The notes under the pieces are model-generated. The model was not told where the DNA came from. It saw nothing but the letters and a program-made list of their open reading frames with translations, and did no database searches. The position numbers and the translations under genes were made by a program. A stretch of 64,000 bases of DNA from positions 9,785,079-9,849,078 of the forward strand of contig OY759215.1 of NCBI GenBank assembly GCA_963662175.1. The letters are read 5' to 3'. This DNA is from Aradus depressus. Lineage: Eukaryota > Arthropoda > Insecta > Hemiptera > Aradidae. Positions 1 to 14,133 of this stretch are shown piece by piece (the first letter of the stretch is position 1; the number at the start of each line of letters is the position of its first letter).

Positions 1-42
1 GCGACTGGGTTTCATTAGAACAAGATAAAGGGGTACACTTAC

Positions 43-212
43 GATCAGGTCCATGTTCGAAAACGGCGCCCCAGCCGACAGCAGTGCAGAGAGCGCCAGG
101 ATGAGGGAGAGCAGGATCGGAGGTCGGGGGAAGACAGGCAGGCAGGACCCAGCGGTTCAGGTTGAGACCACGGCTCAGGATCAGCAGAGCAACGTCCTGC
201 ATCATGCTAGTT
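43..212 (-). CDS. nudel: nudel exon 11 (catalytic Asp)
   Basis: Encodes the Asp box [12 protein letters not shown], then [12 protein letters not shown] and a CTAVGWG motif, all typical of the trypsin fold. It ends at a GTAAGT donor. The Ser-box exon must lie at lower coordinates outside the window. Confidence 0.85.
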
Positions 213-3200
213 CTAAACAGAAAAAGGAAGAACATTAAACATAATAGAAGATTGAAGAACTTTAGACACTACGAGATTATGTTACGAAATTCCTGTACTT
301 TTATGCAGGGTTGGGTCAAGTCGAATATTCGTTTTTATTTAATAATGTACACGTAGAATATATTCATTTTGCTAACGAGAGACCTTTAAAACTTCTTAGA
401 GAAAGAAATTCCTGTTTAGACTTCTCTTGTAGCCTCCACTACTGTTTAACGCCTTCATCCTAGGTTCAATATTAAACAAAACAAGAAACATGTACATACA
501 TTTTACTTACGTTTTCTACATATAATTGTATGTATAAACAAAAGTCTATTTATTGTAGTGGTAGAAACCACTTAAAAATTCACACCACTCACAAATTCGA
601 AACCCCACCCAATTTTTCCAATGTGTGTATCACCTCAGTGGAGAAATATGCATAATATACGAAGGATAATAAAAATTCATGATAAGGTATTTTGGGTATT
701 GATGAAAATATGTGCATAATTTGGCATTTGGTAATAAATCAAATATATATAGCCTCTGTCAGGTTGTACCTTTTAAAATGAGACCACACTCAACTCCACG
801 TATCATCCATGTCCTAAGAATTAAGCGATTTTGAAATCGGATATACGAGGATCCGGAAAAATTAACAAATCACAAAATGCTTTACTAATCAGGTAAATAT
901 CATTTCAATAACACTCAAATACACATCTCCACCAAATTTTGTCAAAATTGGAATAGCAAAATGACAACAAAAAAAAAAAAAGTGATTTGGCAATATAGAT
1001 TTGGATCAACAATCTGTAAAAAAGTTGCGAAAAATCAATTTGGCAAAAAATAATTTAAAATATTCAAGAAATACTAAATTTTCAGGTATTAGATAATTAG
1101 AAAAGTTGCTTATAAAATTATAATATTGCTTGAAATTAAAATGTTAATTTTTTTAAATAAATAGGATGAAACCTCTTGTTAAATATTATTATTTTCTCTG
1201 TAACTACACACGGAAACAGTCCCACGGCTACCCCCACCCCACTAGACAACACATCAACTCACCCCGGTTCACGCCGCTACACGCCTATACTCGTATTAGG
1301 CATACCGGAAATTTAGAATATCACCACTGCTTCCATGATTATTTTGTTTACATCCGAATTGCCCCCAATCTATCATAGGTCTAAGCTGGTATGGGCCCAT
1401 GCTAATTCAACAATGTCATCTATATCTATGTATGTATGAAAGATAGACGATACGTTACATACCTGTCGTAGTTCTCGTGTACAATAACATGAGAGACTCT
1501 GCGGACCTGCTCCTGAGGAGAAGAAGACATCCTTCGTAGAACACCCGCCTGAACCTCGAAGTAGTGATTTTCAAATCTAGAATGAAACAAGACAAATTAG
1601 TTTGAATTTAATAAGGTAAATATTGACATATCAGGAGGACTGGTTTAACATGTCAGTACTCTGTTAACAACTTAAATCTATATGACTGCCACTTCACATC
1701 ATTATGGCCCTAATGATTCCCGACGCTTCCATTTTCTCTTTATTTTCACTATTTTTTATCCTGACTTTAAAACCATTATTTGATATTATCCTACCCCTTG
1801 TGGGAGTCCCCAGCAAAACTATTATTTTTCTCTTTTTTTTTTTTTTTTTTTCCGATAGTACGCATTGTTTTCCTTTTTTTCTTTTCTCTAAATTCTGAAA
1901 ATAGATTTTCTGAAAAGAAAAATGACAAAAATAATATTGATCAGATAAATATTCTTGGAGATATCTAAAATTTTCAATACGATATTCATTTTTCTCACAG
2001 ATCTTACACTTACAGACATGAAACAAAAATCATTTTTTATCATTAGTCGTCCTCATTTTAAATCGACCACATAACCTCCCTCTCTTGGAGGGGGGGGGGG
2101 GGATAATATAATTTAATTTCCTCTTTTCAAAAAATCTAGTTTCAGAATTTGAAAAACGTAGAATCCAATTGGACCAAAAAGTTTGGGTCGGGGCGCAGTC
2201 CTCCAAGAGATAGGAGGAGGGAGGTTCAATGATGGATTTAAAGTCAGGATAATAAATAGTAAAAAATGGGCCTATTCTCACATTGAAGTTGGGGGCCCCC
2301 TGTATACCCTTCTAACAACGAAAATAAATTAATTCCCAAAATGTGGCAATATTTTCTGTATGAAGTTCTAACATAATATGTTAGAACTTCATACAGAATT
2401 AACATTTCAGGAATATCATCAGCTGTTAAAAAAAGTAGTAGGTGGATCACCGGCTATTTATCAGCACGAATTAATCAATTACGTTTTCGTTTTCCTTTCA
2501 AAACCAAACATCTGTTTGGGCAAAAACTCATTATTTGACTTGCATAGTGACTTCTGAATCTTCATATGAAATTTTATGTCGATACATTCATTACATCGGC
2601 AGTTATTAGGGTTCTTGAGTCGAGACCCTTTAATCCCCTCCTCCCTTTGGTCGATTTGGCTGAAAAACAATAGGTGTAGTCGTTAGAGGGTTCTGTGTTC
2701 ACATATAAAATTTCTTGTCGATATATTCATTGTATCGGGAGTTATCATGTTTACACATACAGACAGACAGAATTTTCTTTTTATATTTGGAATCTAGAGG
2801 TCGGAAAAAATAAAATTCCGTTGAAAAGTCAGCATCGAATTTGTGACCGATTACATAACTTCCCATTGGCTATGGATAGTAGATTCATAAGGCATAGCTT
2901 GGAAGGTGAAATTTATTATTTGAGGCTGGTCAGTCCTAGAGGATAGCATATGACTCTCTGTTACAAAGAAACAAAAATTTTTGCAAGCAGTTAGTACACT
3001 TAAAAGGTATAACACATTACAGTAGAGACCTCTAAGGAAGCGATGGTACTGACAGCAGCTTCAACGATAGACTGCAGTGATCTGCTTATTTGTCCATATT
3101 TTATTTCTATGTCTGGATTCACAGTAGAACATCTTGTTATTATAAATGAAATAAAATTTAAAAAAAAAAGTGGTTTAATGATAAACTTACCTGTCAACAC

Positions 3201-6200
3201 AATGCGCAGCGGTCAGAATAACAACCTCACTGAGTATAGCGCCACCACAATGGAACTGACCATCCTTGTAGAGAACCACCAACCAGGGCCATGCCCCGGG
3301 CTCGCTTTGGACGCCACCCACCACGCGCGCTTCGCTCGCCTCCCGCTTTATGTAGCCCCCATGGTTCAAGGAGTTGACATACTGTATATAGGACGGATCC
3401 AGGGCTTCATAGTAGCCAAACGGTATAGGCTGTTGTTGTTGATGACCATACTCTATGTCTTCGTGGCGGGGATGCCTTTGGAGGTAGTACCTCCAGGAGT
3501 CTTCAGTACCGTCCGAGTGTGGAACTGGCTTCACCTCATTCTGCTCCTCATGAGGCTCCGGTTTAACACCCATAAAGGGCTCAACGAGTGGGCCCCACAA
3601 TCTTTTATAAAACTGTTTCTTATCAAATATTGAAACTGAGTCGAAAAAGTCTTTGACAAAATCAACAGTTTCCGGAGCTGAACGGAATCTTGGCTCTTCA
3701 ACATGGTGATTGTGAAAAGTCCCTGAATGTAATGTAACAGGGGCTGTAGGAATGTAGCTGTTATGCCTTTTCGAGCGATAGAAGGACAATGAGGGCGATT
3801 TAAGCCCACAGATAGGACGGGGACAGTCAACCCACAAGATGGCGTCCAGAGGGCATGAATCTGTCACCTCCACTCTTCCGTTTATCTCCGAGATAACAGG
3901 ACCTTTATGACCAGGCCGAGGAATGAATCGTACAGAAGGAACTCTGCAAGAAGATAAATTTTATTAGAAATTAATTTTCAAAATCATGAAATATCATTTT
4001 TACCAAAATACCACACCATGACTAAGTGCATAATGAAAATCCTATTGAATGGTGATATAAACTAGGTTACATCTAACATACCCGTTAAAATGTTCGAATT
4101 CGGCAGAACAAGCCTCTATAGGCCAGCTGGAGGAGGAGCAAACTGGATGCCAGGCACCATTCAGATTTCTATATAGAAAACCTTTGCCATATGATACCAA
4201 ACCAACCTGGAAAATATATCAAGTCTTTTAGAAACATATTCAACTAATAAAATAAAATTTCGAAGGCGGTAAACTAAACAAACAGCAAGGATGAAATTTA
4301 ACATTTTCTGCAGAGATAAACTAAAACTCCTGATAAAAAATAAAATAAAAATACTTCCGTATATAATATAATATATTATATATGGAAGTATTTTTCTTTC
4401 AAAATATATTATATTTTGTAAAATGGACATTTAAAAAAAAAATACGTTTTTCTTCCCTTTGTTAACAGCAAGATGTTACAGAAAAATATATAAATATCAG
4501 TTATACAATTCAGATCTTTTGCAATTGGATTATGTTAAAGGCCTAATTAAATATTTCATTTCAAGTTATGGCGAAAAATCAAACCGTTCCTTTGTAAACT
4601 CGTCATTTTTTTAAATCAAAATTTCAAGGAAATTATTCTTAAGATCGGCTTTAGAATATTTATGTTAGTAAAATAAACTTTCGAACAAATATATACATAT
4701 ATTTATGTATATATGTAATGAAAATGTAAGTTTGTATGTATGTATGCCCGAAAAATGGACAATTCTATGTTACTTGACCCGATAAGTAGGGAGAAATTAA
4801 AGAAGTTTTATTCATTGATCCTACTTGAAATAGACGCTATGTGCCATTCAAAAAATTTTATTTGAGGGAGATGCTGGTCTTTTATGAAAATTTTGTCCGA
4901 ACATCGTACGTAATTCAGATAAAGAAATATAAGACAAAGTTACTTCTGGGCAATCACCTAGTATGCAAATAAAGTAAAAATTTGAACGACATCTCAAATC
5001 GTGTACAGCGGAGCATGTTTGATAAAAATATGAGAGTAGTTTCAATAGTCCAGGAATGGATTGTGGAGAAATGGCAACAGCGGTGGTCACGATCATCGGA
5101 TGGCCGAACGACCTATGCATGATTCCCGGAAATCCGGGTACGTCCGGACTTTACATGGGTACTGCCTGACCACTGGATGTACCAGATACTATCAGGTCAG
5201 GAAGATTTCAACTCCAAGCTCTTCTTCTTTAAGAGGAAGAACAACCCGAACTGTTCGTGCGGCGGAGTCGAGCCTGCAGAGCATGTGGTCCTCGAATGTC
5301 CGCTGTATGACGGGCCAAGGATGGAGTTGATACGAGGGACAGGATCGTACTCGACCTACGGCAGCTGGAGACGGAAACCGGCTACCCAGTGTTCAGACGA
5401 TTTGTCGCCTCCTGGCGGAGAAAAAAGAAAGCCCCTTAACTGCAGGCATGCCACTACCGTACTACTTCCAGCCAGCGCCCCATTCATTTAACCCGAGCTC
5501 TCTCAGCATGACAAGCAGCGCCGCCAATACCACCACAGCAACAGACCTTCAAATAAATAAACTTATTAGGTCCTCTTCCCCGACGATTGGACGATGCGAA
5601 CGGGTGACTTGTCTCCACCGGAGGTCGGCAACCCCCCCCCCCCCCCCCCCCAAAAAAAATTAGTTTCAATAGTTCATATGAATTAGGTGAGAGCATAAGC
5701 CGTGGCGAAGTCCGCTAAAATAATAGATAATTATTATATTTTTCAAGTTGTTTGGCTGCTCTGTAAAACTAAATATAAGCGAGGCCTCCCACAGTAGTAT
5801 TGATACCTGTTCTAGGTTGTCCGTGTCAGTAATGATGGTACAATCCTGTTCATCTTTGCCGTTGGGACAATCACTGACTTGGTCACACCGCTTCTCCATG
5901 GGGAAACAGGTCACTGAAGTCTTCTCGGGTCCCCAGTCTCCGCAGTTGAGCATGTTGCTTCCGCAACCTACAAAATCCATATCAAACTTCAGGAAAAATG
6001 AAAGTGAAAATTTAGGAGAATTTAAGAAAATGTCTTAGCACATCTTTCCTCAAAATACAGTCGAGATAAAGGTAATACTGTACTGTTTTTTTTCTTCTTG
6101 TTTTCCAAAACGAAAAATTAGTTTTTTGTAGTTTTTACAAAGTCACAGATTGACAAATAAATAAATGAAAACAGTTGCAGTTTGTTGAGGTAGTTTTTTT

Positions 6201-8966
6201 TTTAATTTCTTTTTGTTGTCTCAGCAGAAGTTAATAAGCCAAGTTAAATTAATAAGTAAAACTATAAGACTTATTAGATATATAATTTTTCTAAATGTTT
6301 TTGAGGAAAATGTTTACTGCAGACATTTCAAAAATCAGGCTTTTTGTTCAGCAAAGCAATATTACTTATTTGGCATGAATAGTGTTTTTTGAAATCTATT
6401 GGCTTTTAATTCATATATTTCCGCTAAGCAGATCAAAACAGGTTCTTTTGAGTAGTATTAAGGTTAGGTTAGGTTTTATGACTCATGCCCGGGCTTTAAC
6501 TACGAGGTCATATCGCCTACTACCAGAGCGCTCTTTCGTCACTCTGGTGGACATGAGCCCGAATCTACTGTGGGAGTCCTAAATTTTGCCTACCCTAAAT
6601 TTTTATTCACCTAGGGTAGGGGTCTTTAACGAGTACCTGACATCGTACAGGCTCGGGACCATCGCTTAACGTCCCATCCGAAGGACGGCGTGCTTAAGTT
6701 TATTTTACCTCCCAGATAAAATAAACTAAGGGCCTCGGTCGGGTTACGAACCCACGTTCTTGAGCTCAGAAGTCAAGCACGCTTACCACTGAGCTACCGG
6801 CGCCCCCTTGAGTAGTATTAAGAACAATGTCACCTTAAATGTTTAGTTTGTATTGAATGTTTTGGGTTTATCAACTATTCATTTAGGAGGAGGTTGGGGG
6901 AACAAATTCGGTAGTTGGTCCTGACTCGAAATAAATTGTCTTCAAAATCTTGACAAAAATATTCTCGTCATGTTCTCTCAGAACTCTTCTCTCTCCTGCT
7001 CGACTATGTATGAAAATATTCTGATTTTCACAAAAGCGATCCTCAATCTCTGCTTATAGATATAGTCACTAATACATTCCGAGTTACGTATTTTTTTTTT
7101 ATTTTATTTATAAAAATACAACTAGTTGCTGGGAGCAACATCCAGTATCTATGATGATACAGATAGATATGGTGACGTGAAAGGCGTGTGAGAGGAAGGC
7201 CACCCAGTGGTAGGCCCTCGGGATGAAAATTTACCTTAACTATTTTGGATACTTTAAGTGTGAGCATGAAAAACAATTTTGATGCATGGGTAGTAAGAGA
7301 GATAATAAAAGTAAAGGAAATTAATTTTGAAAAATATTAATAACGATCATTATTAATAACGATCATTATTCAAGTTGGCAATAAGTCGGTTCCATCTTCT
7401 CTTCAACCTTCCTGGGGGGTTATGTGGTAAGTGTTATGAAGATAATGTACGTATTTCTAGATTTGTAAGTGTGTTGGCTAAAAACCGTATGTAAGTAGTC
7501 GGTATTGCTTTGGGTACTGTGTGTACCATGAGATCGTTATGAAGTGTTCTGTTTACGCATAGTGGGGACCTTGTCGTCTGAAGGCTTTTGATTGTAAAGC
7601 CTAAATCCGCTTTATGTTGGATGTTTTTGCTGAACCGTATGTAAGTGTAACAGTTGTATTTAGAAGTCCGTAGAGTATTTTGAGTCGACGGTTCAGCATG
7701 TTTCGTGTGAAAGTCTGTGAGAGTTCCATGTCAATCTTCGAACTAGTGTGAGTCCTAGGTATCATTATTTTAAGGAAGACCCTTGGCGTAAGATAAGAAC
7801 GGCTATGCATGTTTCTTGTCGAAGTATGAATGCGACGTGCTGTTAATTATCTGCATTAAGTTTTATTTTCCATGTGTTGCACCAGTTCTCGATTTGTGTG
7901 AGATGGTGTTGTAGTGTGAGTGAAGCGTGTATAGTTCAGCAGCAGCTAAGATGGCGGTGTCATCGGTGTATGTAGTTGACATTGTGATGATGGAGATGGA
8001 CATGTCAGATGTGTATAGTGTATATATTAAAGGAGCTAAGACAAATCCCTGCGGAACACCCGCCAATATAGGTCTTACTGAGGGGCAAAGCCCTGAGAGA
8101 TAGTGAACTATCTTTTTGTTAAATATGAACAGAGGAATAGGTAATACGTGTGAAGAAGCAACGGTCTCAATTTATTTATTTAAAGAAGTCCATCATGCCA
8201 AACTCGGTCAAAAGCCTGACTTAGATCAAGCTACGCCAAGTTACATATGCCTGCGCTTTAATGTGTGGAAACAAAACGCTTCCCACACACAGACGCCCGA
8301 AACCATTTTTTTTTTTTTTGATCTATTACCTACAAAACCTTTAAAAAAACCTTATTAGCAAAAAACAATAAATAAAAATTTAGGAAAATATTCCGCTGGA
8401 TATTTTGGTGGGATTAGCTAGCTCCGCCATTATGAGATCAACTGTGACACAGCTGACTTACCGAAACAGGCCAACTCATCCTCTCCCCGGGGACAGTCCA
8501 AGTAGCCATCACACAGCTTGTCTTGTCCAATGTGCTGTGCGCAGGTGCAGCTCGTCTCATCACTCAGATCCAGACAGTCCACGTTAGAGTCGCACCATTC
8601 GCCACGCTCGATGCAGGCCAGCCCATCAGCACATGGCACCATCCCCACATCACACCCACCAGATCCACTATCTGCACATACATTTTATTAAACAGATTTA
8701 AAAAATTTAAAAAAAAGGACTTGCATATCTTTGCACAATTTTCCTCATGGCAGGTTATTTTTTTTTTAATGTCACCCCTCATTTGCCCCCTTTTCGGTGT
8801 TCTGATTAACGAACTTCATCTTCCTTTCTACAAAACTATTTTTTTATAAATTTTGAAATATTGTTCAGAAGTAAGCAGGAACGGACACATATATCGAGTA
8901 CTATTTTAGTTTCTCTTTATTTATTATTACTACTTGTCTATTATTATCTATCTTAAATGATTTTAA

Positions 8967-9018
<52 letters not shown>

Positions 9019-9284
9019 TGGGCATACAAGCGAAAGGCATTAAGTCTGAAAAGATAGTTTATGGACAATTTTTATATTCAAACCCCATCCTTAATTTTGC
9101 TACAAATTATTTTGGTGTGACCAATTACTTTAAGTGAAAAGTATATGCTTGGGAATAGTATGTTTTTTTACATGTTTTACTCATTCAAAATAAATTTTAT
9201 TAAAAAAATAATGATAAAAATGTCATGACGTAGTGTCTTTCAGGTGTAAGCCCACGATATATATATATAAATTTTAGGAGAGTA

Positions 9285-9320
<36 letters not shown>

Positions 9321-10252
9321 CTTTTATTCTCCTAAAATTTGTCTTATAATTTCTTTCTTATTGGTTGGTTGGTTGGTTTTTTAGGGTGAACAACTGCTAT
9401 GGCTATTATCGCCCTACCGTGTTATATTTTTTGTCCCAACTAAGCCAGCGAACCCTTTATACAAATGACGAGAACAGCCATGATGGGATCCTTTCTTAAT
9501 GTATTATATCAAATTTATAAATATGTTGTTTAAATTAAAACCTTTATTTTCTGCTCAATTTTATCATAATGGTATTTCTTGTTAAATATTCAAACTTAAT
9601 TATTGCTCATAATGATTGATAGAGTCGACTGTATATTCTCAATGTTAAAGGAAGTCGAGGTTCTGTCGTGTAAAAGAAAAATACAAAATTTGGCCAAAGT
9701 TTCGGAAACTTTTTCTTTTCTTCAGGGCCTGACACAGAAAGTTCCATTCTTCAACATACACATACACTCGAGTCATTATATGAACCTGAAGAAGGAAATA
9801 AATGTATACATTATCTTCAGATTTTTGTAAAAATCTGAGACACCAACTTCTGTTTTTTGGGCTGTTTTGTGAGGGGTTGACTACAAAACTTACTTGCAAA
9901 CATTCTCGAATCTGACGTATTGGCAGAAGGGTCATCTGATGTAATGATAGGAGCGTCCACTGGCCTTTCAGCTGGTTGGTCCTCGGAGGCATCCTCTGCC
10001 TTGCCGGTGTGGCTCTTGTGCAGTGACTCGGAGACCCCTGGTACCACGGGGAAGTTGTACGTCTGCAGAGGTGAATTGGGAAGAACGACGTAGGAACAGT
10101 GCAGCATGGGTGGAGTTCCAGGCTGCGATTGCTGTTGCACTGGTGGCTGCAAGTTCGGGTACAGTCTGCAAGAAGAAACACATGGTAAATATTCAAATAA
10201 CTAACGAAGTAATGATGATTGCTGGGGAAGAACCAGTGTTGGCCGCCGAAAA

Positions 10253-10298
<46 letters not shown>

Positions 10299-13200
10299 TT
10301 AAACCTGCGACAACTTGTAGTCTGAAAATGCGCAACACATTCTTGCTGCTACCTAGGGCAAAACGCAAATCAGTGAACACAGTAGTAGCGAATTTCACTT
10401 TGCTATTGTTTAAATTAATACTTTTAAAACAAGGATTAAACGCATAATGCCAAAAGGAATACTCTTGGTGTTGATTACCACAAAATAAAAATAAAAAAGA
10501 AATACAAACCCAATTCAATAATTTATTAAGGGCACATGAATTGCGACTGACAATCGAAATATATATTTTTTCTAATCTTATTCTTTCTTAATGACATCAA
10601 TACTACGATTTTTCCTTTTTTGCTGTACGGAACTGATCCTAGGCTTGATTTACAAAATTATTTACAATACAAATATTTAAGATTAAAAATTAAACGTTGA
10701 TCATTACTATACTGGAGCCTAACATTAGTGAGAATCGTGAAAGTGATTTTATACATACTGAGTTAAGTAATTTGTTGGGTACAGCTGCGGAGATAATCCT
10801 CCTCTCACTGGAAAGACAACGGGCGTATGCTGTTGGTAAGTAGGTTGCTCGTACGTTGGAAGGTTTGCAGGCTGATATGAAGGAATGGCTTGACCATTTG
10901 TAGGCTGATATGAAAAAACGGCTTGGTCATTTGCAGATTGTACGTACGAAGTAGGGTGATATGGGTTATTTACTTGCGCATCTAAAGGTTGACCGTACAA
11001 AAGAGGCTGGTATGGAGGAACAGACTGAGCAATTGCAGGCTGTCCATATGATGTAGATTGATACGGCGACACTACCTGAGCGTTTGAAGGTTGTGAATAT
11101 GTTGCAGGCTGATATGCCGACACGATCTGAGCATTTGCAGGCTGTCCGTACATAGTAGGCCGGTATGGAAAAACTGCCTGAGAATTTGCAGGTTGTACGT
11201 ATGATGCAGGTTCATACGGCGACACTACCTGAGCATTCGCAGGCTGCATAGGAGAAACTACCAGAGGTTGCGGCCAAGAAACAGTATTCATTTGTGGTAA
11301 TGATGGGATTATATATGGATGTTGCTCGACGGCTGGTTGAACTTGCGTAGTTTGAAACGATACGGGTATCAAGAACTGTTGCTGCTGCGATTGTTGTTGG
11401 CTGTTGAGTGAAGTATGTTGCTCTTGGGCATTATTGACACTGCTAGGATTCGTTTCCGGAAAGCCATTGCTTACGTGCTGAGGCGGGACAACATTGCCAC
11501 TCATCTGAAGAGAGACATGGCCCGTTTGAGGATCGTACACAGCCTGAGCGCCAGAACCACGAGCCGCTGACATGGGAGCTATTATGGGGAAACCAGACAT
11601 GGTTGGGAAAAAGTAGGGATTTGGAGAGGACAGAGCTGTTGGCACGTGCATGGACCGGGCCCCTTGCAGGATCTGAAAAGAAAAAATATATATAATAAAG
11701 TTGAAACAAGGAAATAAATATAAATGTGATAGCGAAATTATCAAAATGAAAAAAAAAATTAAGGGATGATTCTACACTGGGCTTAGGGGGAATGTTCTAA
11801 TTGCTAGTTAGGTTCGAGTTTGGAACGGTTTTCTTACTTCAATATTATTTTACCGCCGGATGCAACTGCAAATGTTGCACGTTCCTAAATGCAACATCAT
11901 TTGACAGGTGTGATATTAAACAACTTTTGTTAAGCAATTTTTTTCATAACTTTAATCTCATCAGAATGAACAAATAAATAAAACATTCCTTGCTTCTAAA
12001 AGTTCTCGATATTAGCTTTCAATCGATGTGTCTCATGACCACTTTTAGCAAAGTGGGGTCAAGGGGCGTATAAATGTAATTTTAAATTTCTTATAAGGTT
12101 CAAATGTTGTCTGTTACGAAGGAATAAGCCCAAAACTGAAATTACGCGGAAGGAAAAAGTTCGGTTTGAACAGATCCTCCCAGTATATGTTTATTTGTTT
12201 GGTTTAACGTCCTCATGTACTCCCAACCAGGGCAGAAAGCATGAGCTCACTACGTTGCTGCCATTTTCTAGCTCTAAAGTAGGCTCTACTGCATTCGCAG
12301 TTCTTTCTAAATTTAATCAAAATATTATTTATTGAACAAATAAAGAAAAAATAAGAGGGAACCTCCGGAAATCTCCCTTCGCTGCACGAAGCAGCTATCT
12401 AAGCCACTACGCCATGAGTAGGCAACGAGCAGATTAATTTACTCACTTGCAGATAGAAGTCTCCATCAGAAGACTGTTGTGGAGGAGGTGCTTGAATAGG
12501 AGTACAGAGATAGCCCGGACTGGGGGAAGACCCAGGCACGAGGGTGCAGACCCGATGTACCATCTGAGGCAGAGTCACCGACATCTGCTGGCTCGTCTTC
12601 AGCTCTTCCATCGGCTGAGTCAGTCCTGAGACCTCCTCCAGGATGGAGGAATCAGGCCCGGTAGGAGGAACCGACCTTAAATCCGAATAGTCGTTCGTAT
12701 TAGACCCCTCCATATCGTAATAATACGGATAGTAGTACGCTTGGTCCATGTTGGAAGCGGCCAACTCATGGTCTCTCATCTGATGAGGTTCGCGTAATTC
12801 ATCATCCGCAGCTTTGTAACTTTCCAAACCGTCATCACCGTGGAAAGTTTCATCAGGATTCCGATCTGGTAAATATGGCTGATCCCTTGGATCAAAACTG
12901 AGGTTGATCTCTTCATTTGATTCAAATTTCTCACTTTTACGATGACAATTAGCCAGAATATTTTCAATTTCGCCCTTCAAAGTAGCTAACTGTACAATGG
13001 ACCTATCCAGGGAAGTTCCCAAACGGCCGAGTTTCTGCTCCATTATTTCGCACTCTTTGCTACAGTTCGGGTCTGATTTCAGTCTAACCAATGCTTTTTC
13101 AGTTGCCTCCTTTTCTTCTTGTAGCAGTGTGTCCCTTTTCCTTCGTCCAACTTCTGCATTAACGTCCAATCTGTATCCATAATCTGGTATAACCTCTAAT

Positions 13201-14047
13201 GTATTATTTTGTGCACTGAACATTAATCCTAAAAAATATAAATAAAAGGAAATAATTACACTTAGAAAAGAAATATTTTTTAAGTAATGAACATTCAAAT
13301 AAAACCTGAATGATAGAATACTCTTGATTAATACAGAAATAAGATTAATCTTCGTTAAGAGATCATCAAAAAAAATTTTTAAGTCATATTGCCCAAAACT
13401 GAGGTTGCCCAAATTATTTTAAGTATGCGGCCGAATAACGCTTCATAGATACATCATATTCTATACATTATTTATTTATTTCATTTTATTTTTGAAGATA
13501 AATAATAAACATTTTCTGTGGTAGGCAAGAATAGTTTACATGCAATGAATAATATGTAGTTTGATTAACAACTAAAGTTGTAAATTTTTTTATTTTTCAA
13601 TTTTTTTATAGGTTAGGTTTGATTTTATGACTCATGCCCGTGCTTTAACTACGAGGTCATATCGCCTACTACCAGACCGCTCGTTCGTCACTCTGGTGGA
13701 CATGAGCCGTACTCGACAGTGGGAGTCCTAAATTTTGCCTACCCTAAATTTTTATTCACCTAGGGTAGGGTATCTTTAACGAGTACCTGACATTGTACAG
13801 GCTCGGGACCATCGCTTAACGTCCCATCCAAAGGACGGCGTGCTTAAGTTTATTTTACCTCCCAGATAAAATAAACTAAGGGCCTCGGTCGGGTTTCGAA
13901 CCCACGATCATGAGCTCAGAAGACAAGCACGCATACCACTGAGCTACCGGCGCTCTCAAAATTAATTTTTTATATATTTTATTAATTTTGTGGTCAATTA
14001 AAATAAATCATATGTAACCGAAAAAGGATTAATTCTGATATTGAGTG

Positions 14048-14133
<86 letters not shown>

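Noticed and set aside
2083..2102. G-run and downstream inverted segments as a transposon end
   Set aside because: No terminal repeat partner or target duplication could be found.
3025..3137. Minus-strand open segment between nudel exons 9 and 10 ([20 protein letters not shown])
   Set aside because: It has an acceptor-like start but no donor in a phase that joins the next exon, and exon 1463-1576 already supplies the expected trypsin-fold sequence after the His box.
3043..3633. 196-codon plus-strand ORF
   Set aside because: It is the antisense shadow of nudel exon 9, which has clear protease motifs in the minus frame.
5484..5696. Gly-rich minus-strand ORF
   Set aside because: The glycines come from translating the poly(C) tract at 5633-5651.
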